From: QHXQ01 sp036389375
GTDB taxonomy: Bacteria > Acidobacteriota > Blastocatellia > Pyrinomonadales > Pyrinomonadaceae
NCBI GenBank assembly: GCA_036389375.1
Contig: DASVQA010000089.1
Location: 1 to 19,157, forward strand
Reading direction: 5' to 3'
DNA: 19,157 bases
The position numbers and the translations under genes were made by a program. The notes below the pieces were generated by a model. The model was not told the origin of the DNA and searched no databases. It worked only from the letters and a program-made list of their open reading frames with translations. Positions 12,771 through 19,157 of this stretch are shown here, in pieces. Position 1 is the stretch's first letter. Each line of letters starts with the position of its first letter.

Positions 12771-14768
12771 TTAGCCAACCCGTTCAAAGATGATGCGCGA
12801 GAGATCGAAGCCGAGGCCGGTGGCCTTGCTGTTCCGGCCGATCAGCTTGAACATCACGTGGTTGTCGCCCTCTTTCAGGGTCAACTCGGCCAACTGAAGC
12901 GCAGGACTCTTACGCCGCTCGGGCGCGTAGAGGTCAACCGCTTGGCCGACGCCGACTTCGTTTAAGAATATCTGGACGATGCCCTGCGTCGGGCCTTCGA
13001 CCGCTTCAATCGAGACGCGATATTTGCCCGCCGCCGGCATCTCGCAGATGAAAGAGATATAGTGCGGCCCGAAGACTTCGCGGTCGTGCGCCTGCATGGA
13101 AAGATGCCTGATCTGTTCCGTGCCTACCTTGTCGTCGCGCTTGGTCAGCACGGCATTCTCCCAAGAGAAGGCGTGAATGGGCGTCGTCCAACCCGGCGTA
13201 AAGACGATCCGCTCTGGGTCGTGGACTTTGCGCGTCGCTACCTGCGGCAGGTCAAGCTGCGTGGTTGGTCTGTTGGCGGAATAGAGAAACGTGACGGCGA
13301 CGTAATCGGCCGGGACGCGGTTGCCGACGGGGCCGTGCTCGATGGTGGCGCGGATGCTCTGCCGGTAGGCGTAAGCGTCTGTGATGAGAAAGCGGTAAGC
13401 GCCCGTCCGGCCTAGGTAACGCTTGAAGTCCAGACAGCCGCTTAAGGGCAGCGACACGCGGCTCTCCCAACGACCGGGCACGTCGTACCAACCGCCGTTG
13501 AAGAAATCCTCCGAGCCTGTGCCGTGTATGGTCATGTCACCATCAATCGTCGTCTCGTCGTCGCCCTCGAAGAACTCAGGGATCGCGCCGGTGTTCAGCC
13601 CTTGCGCTTGCAAGAGGAAGCCGACGATGTGCCCGCGCCCCTGTGTCTCGACAAAGGTGAACGGTTGCCCCTCTGTGGTCGGGTCTTCGCGCCGCCAGAC
13701 GGCGTAGAGTTTGCCCTCGTCCGTCGTGCGTCCGACAGCGGTGAATTTAACTTCCGTCTGCACGTCAATCGGCGGCCCCGCCTGTTGTTCCGAGACGAGT
13801 TCGATGCGCGCCGACTTATCAAACGGCATGGGCAGGTAGATGTAGTTCACGTCGTCGGCCGTGCCGAGGAGGAGCGAGCGGGCGGCGGGCTGCCCCCACG
13901 CGTAGCCGAAAAAGTCGCTGACCGGGCACGCGATGGCCGGTGTGCGTTCGCCGTCCCAATAAAACTTGATGACGAGGTCGCGCCCCTTGCCTGCGAAGGC
14001 TTGCGCCGGGCCGAGCCGCAGGCCGGCGATGCGGCCGGGCTTGTTTGTCTGAAAGATCGTGACGGCTTGACCGGGCGCGAGCGTGTGGCTGGTTTTCTCG
14101 GTTTGCAGCCGCGCGCCCTCGGGCACGGTGTACGAGGTGATGTCTGTGCCGGCGGCGGCGAAGAGTTTTCTGGCCCGCTCAAGTTGCCCGGTAAAATCTT
14201 TGGTCGGCGTGGCCGTGTAGGACGTGATCTGCGTCCCCGCCGGGTAAGTGGCGTAATTGATCTGGTAGAACTGTATGTTGTCGGCTTTGATGAGCACCTT
14301 GCAGGACTCTCTGTAAGCGAGCGGCAGATAGGAATAGAAGCCGCCCGCGCCGAAGCCTGAGACGGGCGCAAGAAAAGGCGGCTGCCGGCCGCTAAAGAGG
14401 TCTATGAATTTAACGCGAATGCGCGGGGTCGTTTCGCCGTCGAAGTAGAACTCCATCAGGTCGTCGGTCGGCGTCGGCGTCCAAATCCGGTAGATGACGC
14501 CCGGCCCTTTCAAATCAGCGATGACGAGACCGCCCGCCTCGCGCCTGATGACCGAATACTTGCCGCCGAACCCATCGTCATTACCGCCCGTCCGGTCGTA
14601 ACTAGAGAGCGATGCGACCTTGACCGACTGTTTGAAGGCGGGCAGCGTATCAAGCCTTGATAGCTCGGCCACGCCGGGCGCAGGTCTGCGCTGCGGCGCA
14701 GGCGTCTGCCCGCGCAAAGGTATGAGCGCGATGATGAGTAACAAGAGGGCCGGCAGTATTCGTCTCAT
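12771..14768 (-). CDS. DUF2961 / GH172-like exported glycoside hydrolase
   Basis: This is a 665-residue protein with a signal peptide at 1-20 (ALLLLIIALIPLRG). DUF2961 signatures are SSYDRTGGNDDGFGGKYS (55-72), ADLKGPGVIYRIWTPTPTDD (84-103), and a first jelly-roll with FYFDGETTPRI and GGFYSYLPLAY (107-152). A second, similar jelly-roll follows (FYWDGERTPAI ... YIYLPMPFDKSARIEL, 269-324). EFFEGDDE (398-405) and GTGSEDFFNGGWY (416-428) supply the conserved acidic residues of the family. A C-terminal beta domain spans about 560-665 and may bind carbohydrate. Members now placed in GH172 act on alpha-fructofuranosyl or D-arabinofuranosyl linkages. The ATG at 14768 is favoured because the signal peptide begins there; AGAGG lies 11 bases upstream. 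It is first in a two-gene operon with GH92 and divergent from the receptor gene. Confidence 0.85.
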   Translation of the reverse strand: MRRILPALLLLIIALIPLRGQTPAPQRRPAPGVAELSRLDTLPAFKQSVKVASLSSYDRTGGNDDGFGGKYSVIRREAGGLVIADLKGPGVIYRIWTPTPTDDLMEFYFDGETTPRIRVKFIDLFSGRQPPFLAPVSGFGAGGFYSYLPLAYRESCKVLIKADNIQFYQINYATYPAGTQITSYTATPTKDFTGQLERARKLFAAAGTDITSYTVPEGARLQTEKTSHTLAPGQAVTIFQTNKPGRIAGLRLGPAQAFAGKGRDLVIKFYWDGERTPAIACPVSDFFGYAWGQPAARSLLLGTADDVNYIYLPMPFDKSARIELVSEQQAGPPIDVQTEVKFTAVGRTTDEGKLYAVWRREDPTTEGQPFTFVETQGRGHIVGFLLQAQGLNTGAIPEFFEGDDETTIDGDMTIHGTGSEDFFNGGWYDVPGRWESRVSLPLSGCLDFKRYLGRTGAYRFLITDAYAYRQSIRATIEHGPVGNRVPADYVAVTFLYSANRPTTQLDLPQVATRKVHDPERIVFTPGWTTPIHAFSWENAVLTKRDDKVGTEQIRHLSMQAHDREVFGPHYISFICEMPAAGKYRVSIEAVEGPTQGIVQIFLNEVGVGQAVDLYAPERRKSPALQLAELTLKEGDNHVMFKLIGRNSKATGLGFDLSRIIFERVG

Positions 14769-14906
14769 GCGACATTCGACCTCTGGACGTTGAATAGTTT
14801 GCAGGCGGCCAGAATACATTCACACGCGCGCGCCGCAAAGTAATTCTTGGCCGGACGAGGTGCAGGCGGGCGCATGGGCGCAGGTTACAGCAACCGGGCG
14901 CGCCTG

Positions 14907-14915
14907 TGCTATATT
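14907..14915 (+). promoter_or_regulatory. Candidate extended -10 promoter for the TonB-dependent receptor
   Basis: TGCTATATT matches an extended -10 box (TGnTATAAT) with five of six core bases, in the 297-bp divergent region 14769-15065. The nearest -35-like hexamer is poor (TTACAG with a 19-base spacer), which an extended -10 can tolerate. It would leave a leader of about 145 bases before the GTG start codon. I found nothing convincing for the opposite-strand hydrolase operon in this region, and no other feature in it. Confidence 0.35.
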
Positions 14916-15065
14916 GGCGGCTCAGTCAAACAGCCGGGAACACGCGCCCTTTTATTGCCTGCAACGTTCGGGGGCCGGCAAAGCGCAAAAGAGCATGGCC
15001 GCCTTGTTCTAGCCTACCGGCTTTTCATACTTGAATCTCTGAATCTAAACGGGAGCAAAAAAAGA

Positions 15066-18059
15066 GTGCGCTCTTTAACTGCATCTATCTCTGCGCTCGT
15101 GCTCGTCTGCACGCTTGCCACGCACCTCGCTGCCCAACAGCCCGCGACCGCCACGCTCAGAGGCGCGGTCACCGACCCGAACGGCGCGCGCATCGCGGGC
15201 GCAACCGTCAAAGTGACCCAACTGGCGACCGGCACGGTGCGGACGACGACGACGAACGACGAAGGCATTTACGTGCTGGCGAACCTTGCGCCGGGCAGCT
15301 ATGAACTCCGCGTCGAGGCGTCCGGGTTCACGCCGAAAGTCTCCAAGCTGCCGGTCGTGCTGCAAGTCGGGCAGACCGTTACGCTCGATGCGCCGTTGGA
15401 GCTTAACGTGAATGAGAGCGTGACGGTCGAGCTGCTCGAATACACCCCGCTGGTCGAGACCAACACCTCGACGGTTGATCGCGTGATTGACGAGCGCGAG
15501 ATCGCCAACCTGCCCTTGAACGGGCGCAACTTTCTCGAACTCGCGCTCTTGACGCCCGGCAACGCGCCCGCGCCCAACTTCGACCCGACGAAAACCAACA
15601 CGGTCGTCATCTCGTCCGCCGGCCAACTCGGGCGCGGCGCGAGCGTGACGGTGGACGGCGCGGACACGAACGACGACGTGGTGGGCGGCGCGGTGCAGAA
15701 CATCTCGCAGGATGCGGTGCAGGAGTTTCAAGTCGCCACGAACCGCTTTGACGCGCGCATCGGGCGCTCCGGCTCAGGCATCATCAACGTCGTCACCAAG
15801 CAGGGCACAAACGAGTTTCACGGCTCGGCCGCCGCCTACTTCCGCGACAATAAACTTCAGGCGCTGCCCGCCACCTTCGACCGCACCGCGGGCCAGACGC
15901 CGCCCTTCGACCGCGAGCAATACGTCGGCACGTTCGGCGGCCCCATCAAAAAGGATCACGCTTGGTTCTTCACCTCCTTTGAGTTTCGCAATCAGGACGG
16001 CGCGGTGCTTGTCGGCACGCGCGACCCGGCGGCGCGCACCATCCGGCGCGAGTTTGCCGACGCGCCCTTGAATGATCTGCTGAGCACCAACCGCTTTGAC
16101 TGGCAGGCGACCGATCATGATCGCTTCGGCTTCCGCTATTCGCTGCAACGCGAAGACGACGTGGCGGCCAGCACGCTCATCCGTTCAATCGGCACGGCCG
16201 CGCAGCGCCAGTCGAGCCGCAACCACACGCACGCGCTCCTCGCCAACTACACGCGCATCATCACGGCGCGCGATCTGAACAATTTCAATTTCAGCTATAG
16301 CACCTTCTCGAACGTGACCGCGCCCGTCACGCAAGGGCCGCAGCTAACTTTTCCGAGCATACAGGCCGGCGCGTCCTTCCGCGTGCCGCAGGCCACCCGG
16401 CAGCAGCGGTTTCAATTCACCGACTATCTGACGATGCTGCGCGGCGCGCATACCCTGAGCGTCGGCGGCGAAGTTCAGCACGTCCGCTCCGGCTTTGACC
16501 TCGGCGTCTTTCAACAGGGGCGCATCGAACTCATCGAAGACTTCCCCGACTTCGACCGCAACGGCGACGGGCGCGTGGACGATAACGATCTGCTGTTCGC
16601 CGTCACGCTGCGCAGCGCCTTCCCCACGCGCCTGCTCCTTATCCCCGATGCGAACAACAACTACGTCGCCAGCTACGTGCAGGACGACTGGCGCGTGACG
16701 CCGCGCCTGACGCTAAACGTGGGTTTGCGCTACGAGTTCGACACGGACGTGAAGAACGTCAGCCGCACCGGCGAGATCAACCCGCTCGTCAGTTCGTTCC
16801 TGCGCGGCGAGCGCAAGCGCGACAACAACAACTTCGCGCCGCGTGTCGGTTTCAACTGGGCGACGAAGGACGGCGAAACGAGCCTGCATGGCGGCTACGG
16901 CATCTATTACGACCGCGTGACGCTTGAGCTTCAGTCGCTCGAACGCGGACTCGACGGCCGCGCGCTGCCGATTGAGGTGCGCGCCGGTAACGTCTTCTTC
17001 ATCCCGCCGCAATGCCTGTTCAATCCGGCGTGCGGCACGTTCCCGCCGCCCGCGCCGACGCTCGCCAGTCCGTTCACCGGCTTTCTCCTGCCGGGCGCAG
17101 GCGCGGGCGGCATCAACATCATTGACAATGCGCTGCAAAACCCGTCCGTGCAGCAGACGAACATCGGTCTCCAGCACGAGTTCGCGCGCCACTACGTCGT
17201 GCGCGCCGACTACCTGCACAACTTCGGCACGCACTTCATCATCGGGCGCACTATCGGACAGGTCTTCAATCCGGTGGTCGGCGGGCCCGACCTCGTCAAG
17301 CAACTTGAATCAAGCGTCAAGACGAAATACGACGGGCTGCTCTTAAGCGTCGAGCGGCGTTACGCCGACGGTTTCCAGTTGCGCGCCTCTTACACGCTCT
17401 CGAAAGCGTTCAACTATGCGAACGACGATCAGATTCCCTTCTCGAACGGCCCCCTGAATCCGAACAACCTGCAACTCGAATACGGCCCGACGCCCAACGA
17501 CCAGCGGCACCGCTTTACCTTCGCGGGCATCTTCGCCGCGCCGCTCGGCCTGCAACTCGCGCCGCTCTGGACAATCGCGTCCGGCGTGCCGATGGACATA
17601 CTGCTGCCCGACGCGAGTTCGCGCATCCCCACTTTGCAGCGCAACGCGGGCGGCCGACTCTTTCACACCGGCGCGCAGTTGAACGCCTTCATCCAACAAC
17701 TCAACAGCGCGGGCGGCGTCTCAGGTCAACCGCTTCCGTTCGTCAGCGACGACGCGCGTTTTAACGACACCTTCAACTCGTTCGACCTGCGGCTGGCGCG
17801 GCCCTTCAAACTCAGCGAGCGCGTCAGCGTCGAACCCATCGTCGAAGTCTTCAATCTCTTCAACGTGACGAACGTGCTCGGCGTCTCGAACGTCAACTAC
17901 TCAGGCTTCAACAACGTCCTTGTGCGCGACAGCAACGACCCGGCGAGTGCTGGCTTCCTGCGCTCGTCCGGTTTCGGCCGGCCCGTCACAACGGCGGGCG
18001 GCGTCTTCGGCTCTGGCGGCCCGCGCGCCTTCCAGTTTGCCACGCGCGTGAAGTTCTGA
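15066..18059 (+). CDS. TonB-dependent receptor with N-terminal carboxypeptidase-regulatory-like domain (Oar-type)
   Basis: This is a 997-residue outer-membrane receptor. A signal peptide (1-23, ending HLAAQ) is followed by a CarboxypepD_reg/Cna-B-like domain at 28-110 (LRGAVTDPNGARIAGATVKV, GIYVLANLAPGSYELRVEASG). The plug domain spans about 125-245 with IANLPLNGRNFLELALLTPG, VTVDGADTNDD and GRSGSGIINVVTKQGTNEFHG. The beta-barrel runs to a C-terminal Phe (FATRVKF), as expected for BAM-inserted proteins. An EF-hand-like loop, DRNGDGRVDDND, sits in the barrel at about 497-508. The GTG at 15066 is chosen because the signal peptide starts there and GGGAG lies 10 bases upstream; in-frame codons continue upstream to 14847 without signal-like sequence. 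There is no SusD partner. Its divergent neighbours suggest uptake of an oligosaccharide, but the ligand is unknown. Confidence 0.92.
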   Translation: MRSLTASISALVLVCTLATHLAAQQPATATLRGAVTDPNGARIAGATVKVTQLATGTVRTTTTNDEGIYVLANLAPGSYELRVEASGFTPKVSKLPVVLQVGQTVTLDAPLELNVNESVTVELLEYTPLVETNTSTVDRVIDEREIANLPLNGRNFLELALLTPGNAPAPNFDPTKTNTVVISSAGQLGRGASVTVDGADTNDDVVGGAVQNISQDAVQEFQVATNRFDARIGRSGSGIINVVTKQGTNEFHGSAAAYFRDNKLQALPATFDRTAGQTPPFDREQYVGTFGGPIKKDHAWFFTSFEFRNQDGAVLVGTRDPAARTIRREFADAPLNDLLSTNRFDWQATDHDRFGFRYSLQREDDVAASTLIRSIGTAAQRQSSRNHTHALLANYTRIITARDLNNFNFSYSTFSNVTAPVTQGPQLTFPSIQAGASFRVPQATRQQRFQFTDYLTMLRGAHTLSVGGEVQHVRSGFDLGVFQQGRIELIEDFPDFDRNGDGRVDDNDLLFAVTLRSAFPTRLLLIPDANNNYVASYVQDDWRVTPRLTLNVGLRYEFDTDVKNVSRTGEINPLVSSFLRGERKRDNNNFAPRVGFNWATKDGETSLHGGYGIYYDRVTLELQSLERGLDGRALPIEVRAGNVFFIPPQCLFNPACGTFPPPAPTLASPFTGFLLPGAGAGGINIIDNALQNPSVQQTNIGLQHEFARHYVVRADYLHNFGTHFIIGRTIGQVFNPVVGGPDLVKQLESSVKTKYDGLLLSVERRYADGFQLRASYTLSKAFNYANDDQIPFSNGPLNPNNLQLEYGPTPNDQRHRFTFAGIFAAPLGLQLAPLWTIASGVPMDILLPDASSRIPTLQRNAGGRLFHTGAQLNAFIQQLNSAGGVSGQPLPFVSDDARFNDTFNSFDLRLARPFKLSERVSVEPIVEVFNLFNVTNVLGVSNVNYSGFNNVLVRDSNDPASAGFLRSSGFGRPVTTAGGVFGSGGPRAFQFATRVKF
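16554..16589 (+). other. EF-hand-like calcium-binding loop inside the receptor barrel
   Basis: The 12 residues DRNGDGRVDDND fit the canonical EF-hand loop (acidic or Asn at 1, 3, 5 and 12, Gly at 6, aliphatic at 8). They are flanked by PDF and LLFAV. Such Dx[DN]xDG loops occur singly in surface proteins and dockerin-like repeats. The position suggests an extracellular loop of the barrel. Confidence 0.55.
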
Positions 18060-18060
18060 G

Positions 18061-18077
18061 GCGCTGCGGGGCAGCGC
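18061..18077 (+). terminator. Short perfect hairpin after the receptor gene
   Basis: GCGCTGC and GCAGCGC flank a GGG loop, a perfect 7-bp stem directly after the receptor's stop codon and 43 bp before the permease start codon. AAAG follows rather than a T-run, so it may attenuate or stabilise the 3' end of the receptor message rather than fully terminate. Confidence 0.35.
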
Positions 18078-18119
18078 AAAGCCCACGCTCGGCTGAAAGG
18101 AGCGAAGCGGTTCTCCCGG

Positions 18120-19157
18120 ATGAGCGGCGCGCTCACACGCCAACTCGGACTTAAGACGGCCACCGCGCTCGTCGTCGGCGAGACTATCGCCGTCGGCATC
18201 TTTCTGACGCCCGCCTCGATGGCCAAGTCGCTCGCGTCGCCCGGTTGGTTGTTCGCGGTCTGGTTCGCGCTCGGCGCAATGGCCTTGTGCGGCGCGCTCT
18301 GCTACGGCGAACTCGCGGCGCGTCTGCCGGAAGCCGGCGGCGGCTACGTTTACCTGCGCGCGGCTTACGGCCCCGCGGTCGCTTTCCTCTACGGCTGGAT
18401 GGCCTTTCTCGTGATGGATCCCGGGCTGACGGCGGCGCTCGCCACCGGCATGGCGAGCTACGTCGGTTATATCGTGCCGCTCTCGCCGTTGGCGCAGAGG
18501 GGCGTCGCCATCGGCACGATAGCCGTGCTTGCAGGCGTCAACATGCGCGGCGCACGTCCCGGCGCACGCGTGGTGCGCTCGTTGACCGCGCTCAAACTCG
18601 GACTGCTCGCACTCATACTGCTGTGGGGCTTCGGCGGCCGGTTTGGCAGTTGGGCGAACTTCGCGCCGTTCGTTGCGCGCCGCGCCGGGTCTCAGCCGTT
18701 CTTAGGCGCACTGGCGGGCGCAATCGTGGCTGCTTTCTTCTCGTTCGGCGGTTGGTGGGACTTGAGCAAACTCGCGGGTGAAGTGCGCGACCCGGCGCGC
18801 ACTCTGCCGCGCGCGCTCGCCTACGGCGTCGTGATCGTCACGCTGGTCTACGTGCTGACGAGCGCCGTCTTCATCTACCTTGTGCCGTTGGAGCGCGTCA
18901 CGTCGGGCGAGACGTTCGCGGCGCAGGCGGGCGCGGCGCTGTTCGGGCGCGTGGGCGGGCAGGCCTTCTCTCTGGTCGTCGTCGTGGCCGTGCTCGGCTC
19001 GCTCGCGGTCGTCGTCATGTCCGCGCCGCGCGTCTATTTTGCGATGGCGCGCGACGGGCTTTTCTTCCCGGCGGCGGCGCGTCTGCACCCGCGCTTCCAC
19101 ACACCCGCGCGCGCCATCCTGCTGCAAGCCGTCCTCGCCGCGCTCCTCGTACTGCTC
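18120..19157 (+). CDS. APC superfamily amino acid permease (N-terminal 346 residues; C-terminus beyond window)
   Basis: The frame is open from an ATG at 18120 to the right edge. It encodes a strongly hydrophobic protein with about eight to nine membrane segments in the part present. Family blocks are TM1 with VVGETIAVGIFLTPAS (18-33; the usual GSGIF is here AVGIF) and GELAARLPEAGGGYVYLRAA (63-82). AFFSFGGWWDLSKLAGEV (205-222) followed by RDPARTLPRAL is the TM6 region, and RVYFAMARDGLFF (304-316) precedes the next helix. This matches the LAT/amino acid exchanger branch of the APC family, which moves amino acids across the inner membrane. GAAAGGAG lies about 17 bases upstream of the ATG, farther than ideal, but no alternative in-frame start exists nearby. 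The gene lies 60 bp after the receptor in the same direction; a functional link is not evident. Confidence 0.88.
   Translation, partial: MSGALTRQLGLKTATALVVGETIAVGIFLTPASMAKSLASPGWLFAVWFALGAMALCGALCYGELAARLPEAGGGYVYLRAAYGPAVAFLYGWMAFLVMDPGLTAALATGMASYVGYIVPLSPLAQRGVAIGTIAVLAGVNMRGARPGARVVRSLTALKLGLLALILLWGFGGRFGSWANFAPFVARRAGSQPFLGALAGAIVAAFFSFGGWWDLSKLAGEVRDPARTLPRALAYGVVIVTLVYVLTSAVFIYLVPLERVTSGETFAAQAGAALFGRVGGQAFSLVVVVAVLGSLAVVVMSAPRVYFAMARDGLFFPAAARLHPRFHTPARAILLQAVLAALLVLL

Noticed and set aside
14847..15065. In-frame upstream extension of the TonB-dependent receptor by 73 codons
   Set aside because: It begins at a TTG and has no signal-like or family sequence; the signal peptide begins at the GTG at 15066, which has GGGAG upstream.
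10379..18059. Full SusC/SusD-type polysaccharide utilisation locus
   Set aside because: No SusD-like lipoprotein is present and the receptor is of the Oar/carboxypeptidase-regulatory type, so only a looser glycan-utilisation association can be claimed.
18245..18781. 178-codon plus-strand frame near the right end
   Set aside because: It is Arg-rich and overlaps, in another frame, the strongly supported APC permease that reads open to the window edge.

Overview
The window looks like chromosomal DNA of a G+C-rich, Gram-negative soil-type bacterium, most likely an Acidobacteriota (Blastocatellia-like) genome. This rests on three things: a VWFA-related protein of the acidobacterial type, an anti-sigma-like protein beginning with a DYLWDKSGEPD motif that I associate with acidobacterial ECF operons, and a large TonB-dependent receptor with an N-terminal carboxypeptidase-regulatory-like domain (Oar/Cna-B type) that has no SusD partner. 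The taxonomic call is inference from protein families, not from a marker gene. I saw no rRNA, tRNA, CRISPR array, transposase or phage gene.

Layout. 1-2183 (minus strand): the N-terminal part of an exported PQQ-like beta-propeller protein that runs off the left edge, and an exported VWFA-related protein with a large hydrophilic insert. 2333-4813 (minus): a tight four-gene operon of ECF sigma factor, membrane-bound anti-sigma-like protein, exported DUF4252 protein, and a second exported protein that I read as a divergent DUF4252 paralogue. 4955-6482 (minus): a GT2 (DPM1-like) glycosyltransferase overlapping a SAM methyltransferase. 6576-8013 (minus): the rRNA 2'-O-methyltransferase TlyA followed by a cysteine-cluster (YkgJ-like) protein. 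8168-9448 (plus): an exported DUF4139 protein. It converges on a single-pass membrane protein of unknown function (9605-10273, minus), with a perfect 12-bp-stem hairpin between them. 10379-14768 (minus): a two-gene glycoside hydrolase operon, DUF2961/GH172-like then GH92. It diverges from a TonB-dependent receptor gene (15066-18059, plus), which is followed by an APC-family amino acid permease cut by the right edge.

How the genes may work together. The receptor and the two exported hydrolases look like a small glycan utilisation locus. GH92 enzymes are exo-alpha-mannosidases, and characterised DUF2961/GH172 enzymes act on fructofuranosyl or D-arabinofuranosyl linkages, so a glycan carrying both alpha-mannose and a furanose is a reasonable guess. 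The sigma/anti-sigma/DUF4252 operon looks like a self-contained envelope-signalling module. The remaining genes are housekeeping or small accessory units.

Most coding strands lie on minus and intergenic gaps are short; the longest is the 297-bp divergent region 14769-15065. Several apparent long open frames opposite or inside these genes are byproducts of high G+C and were discarded.
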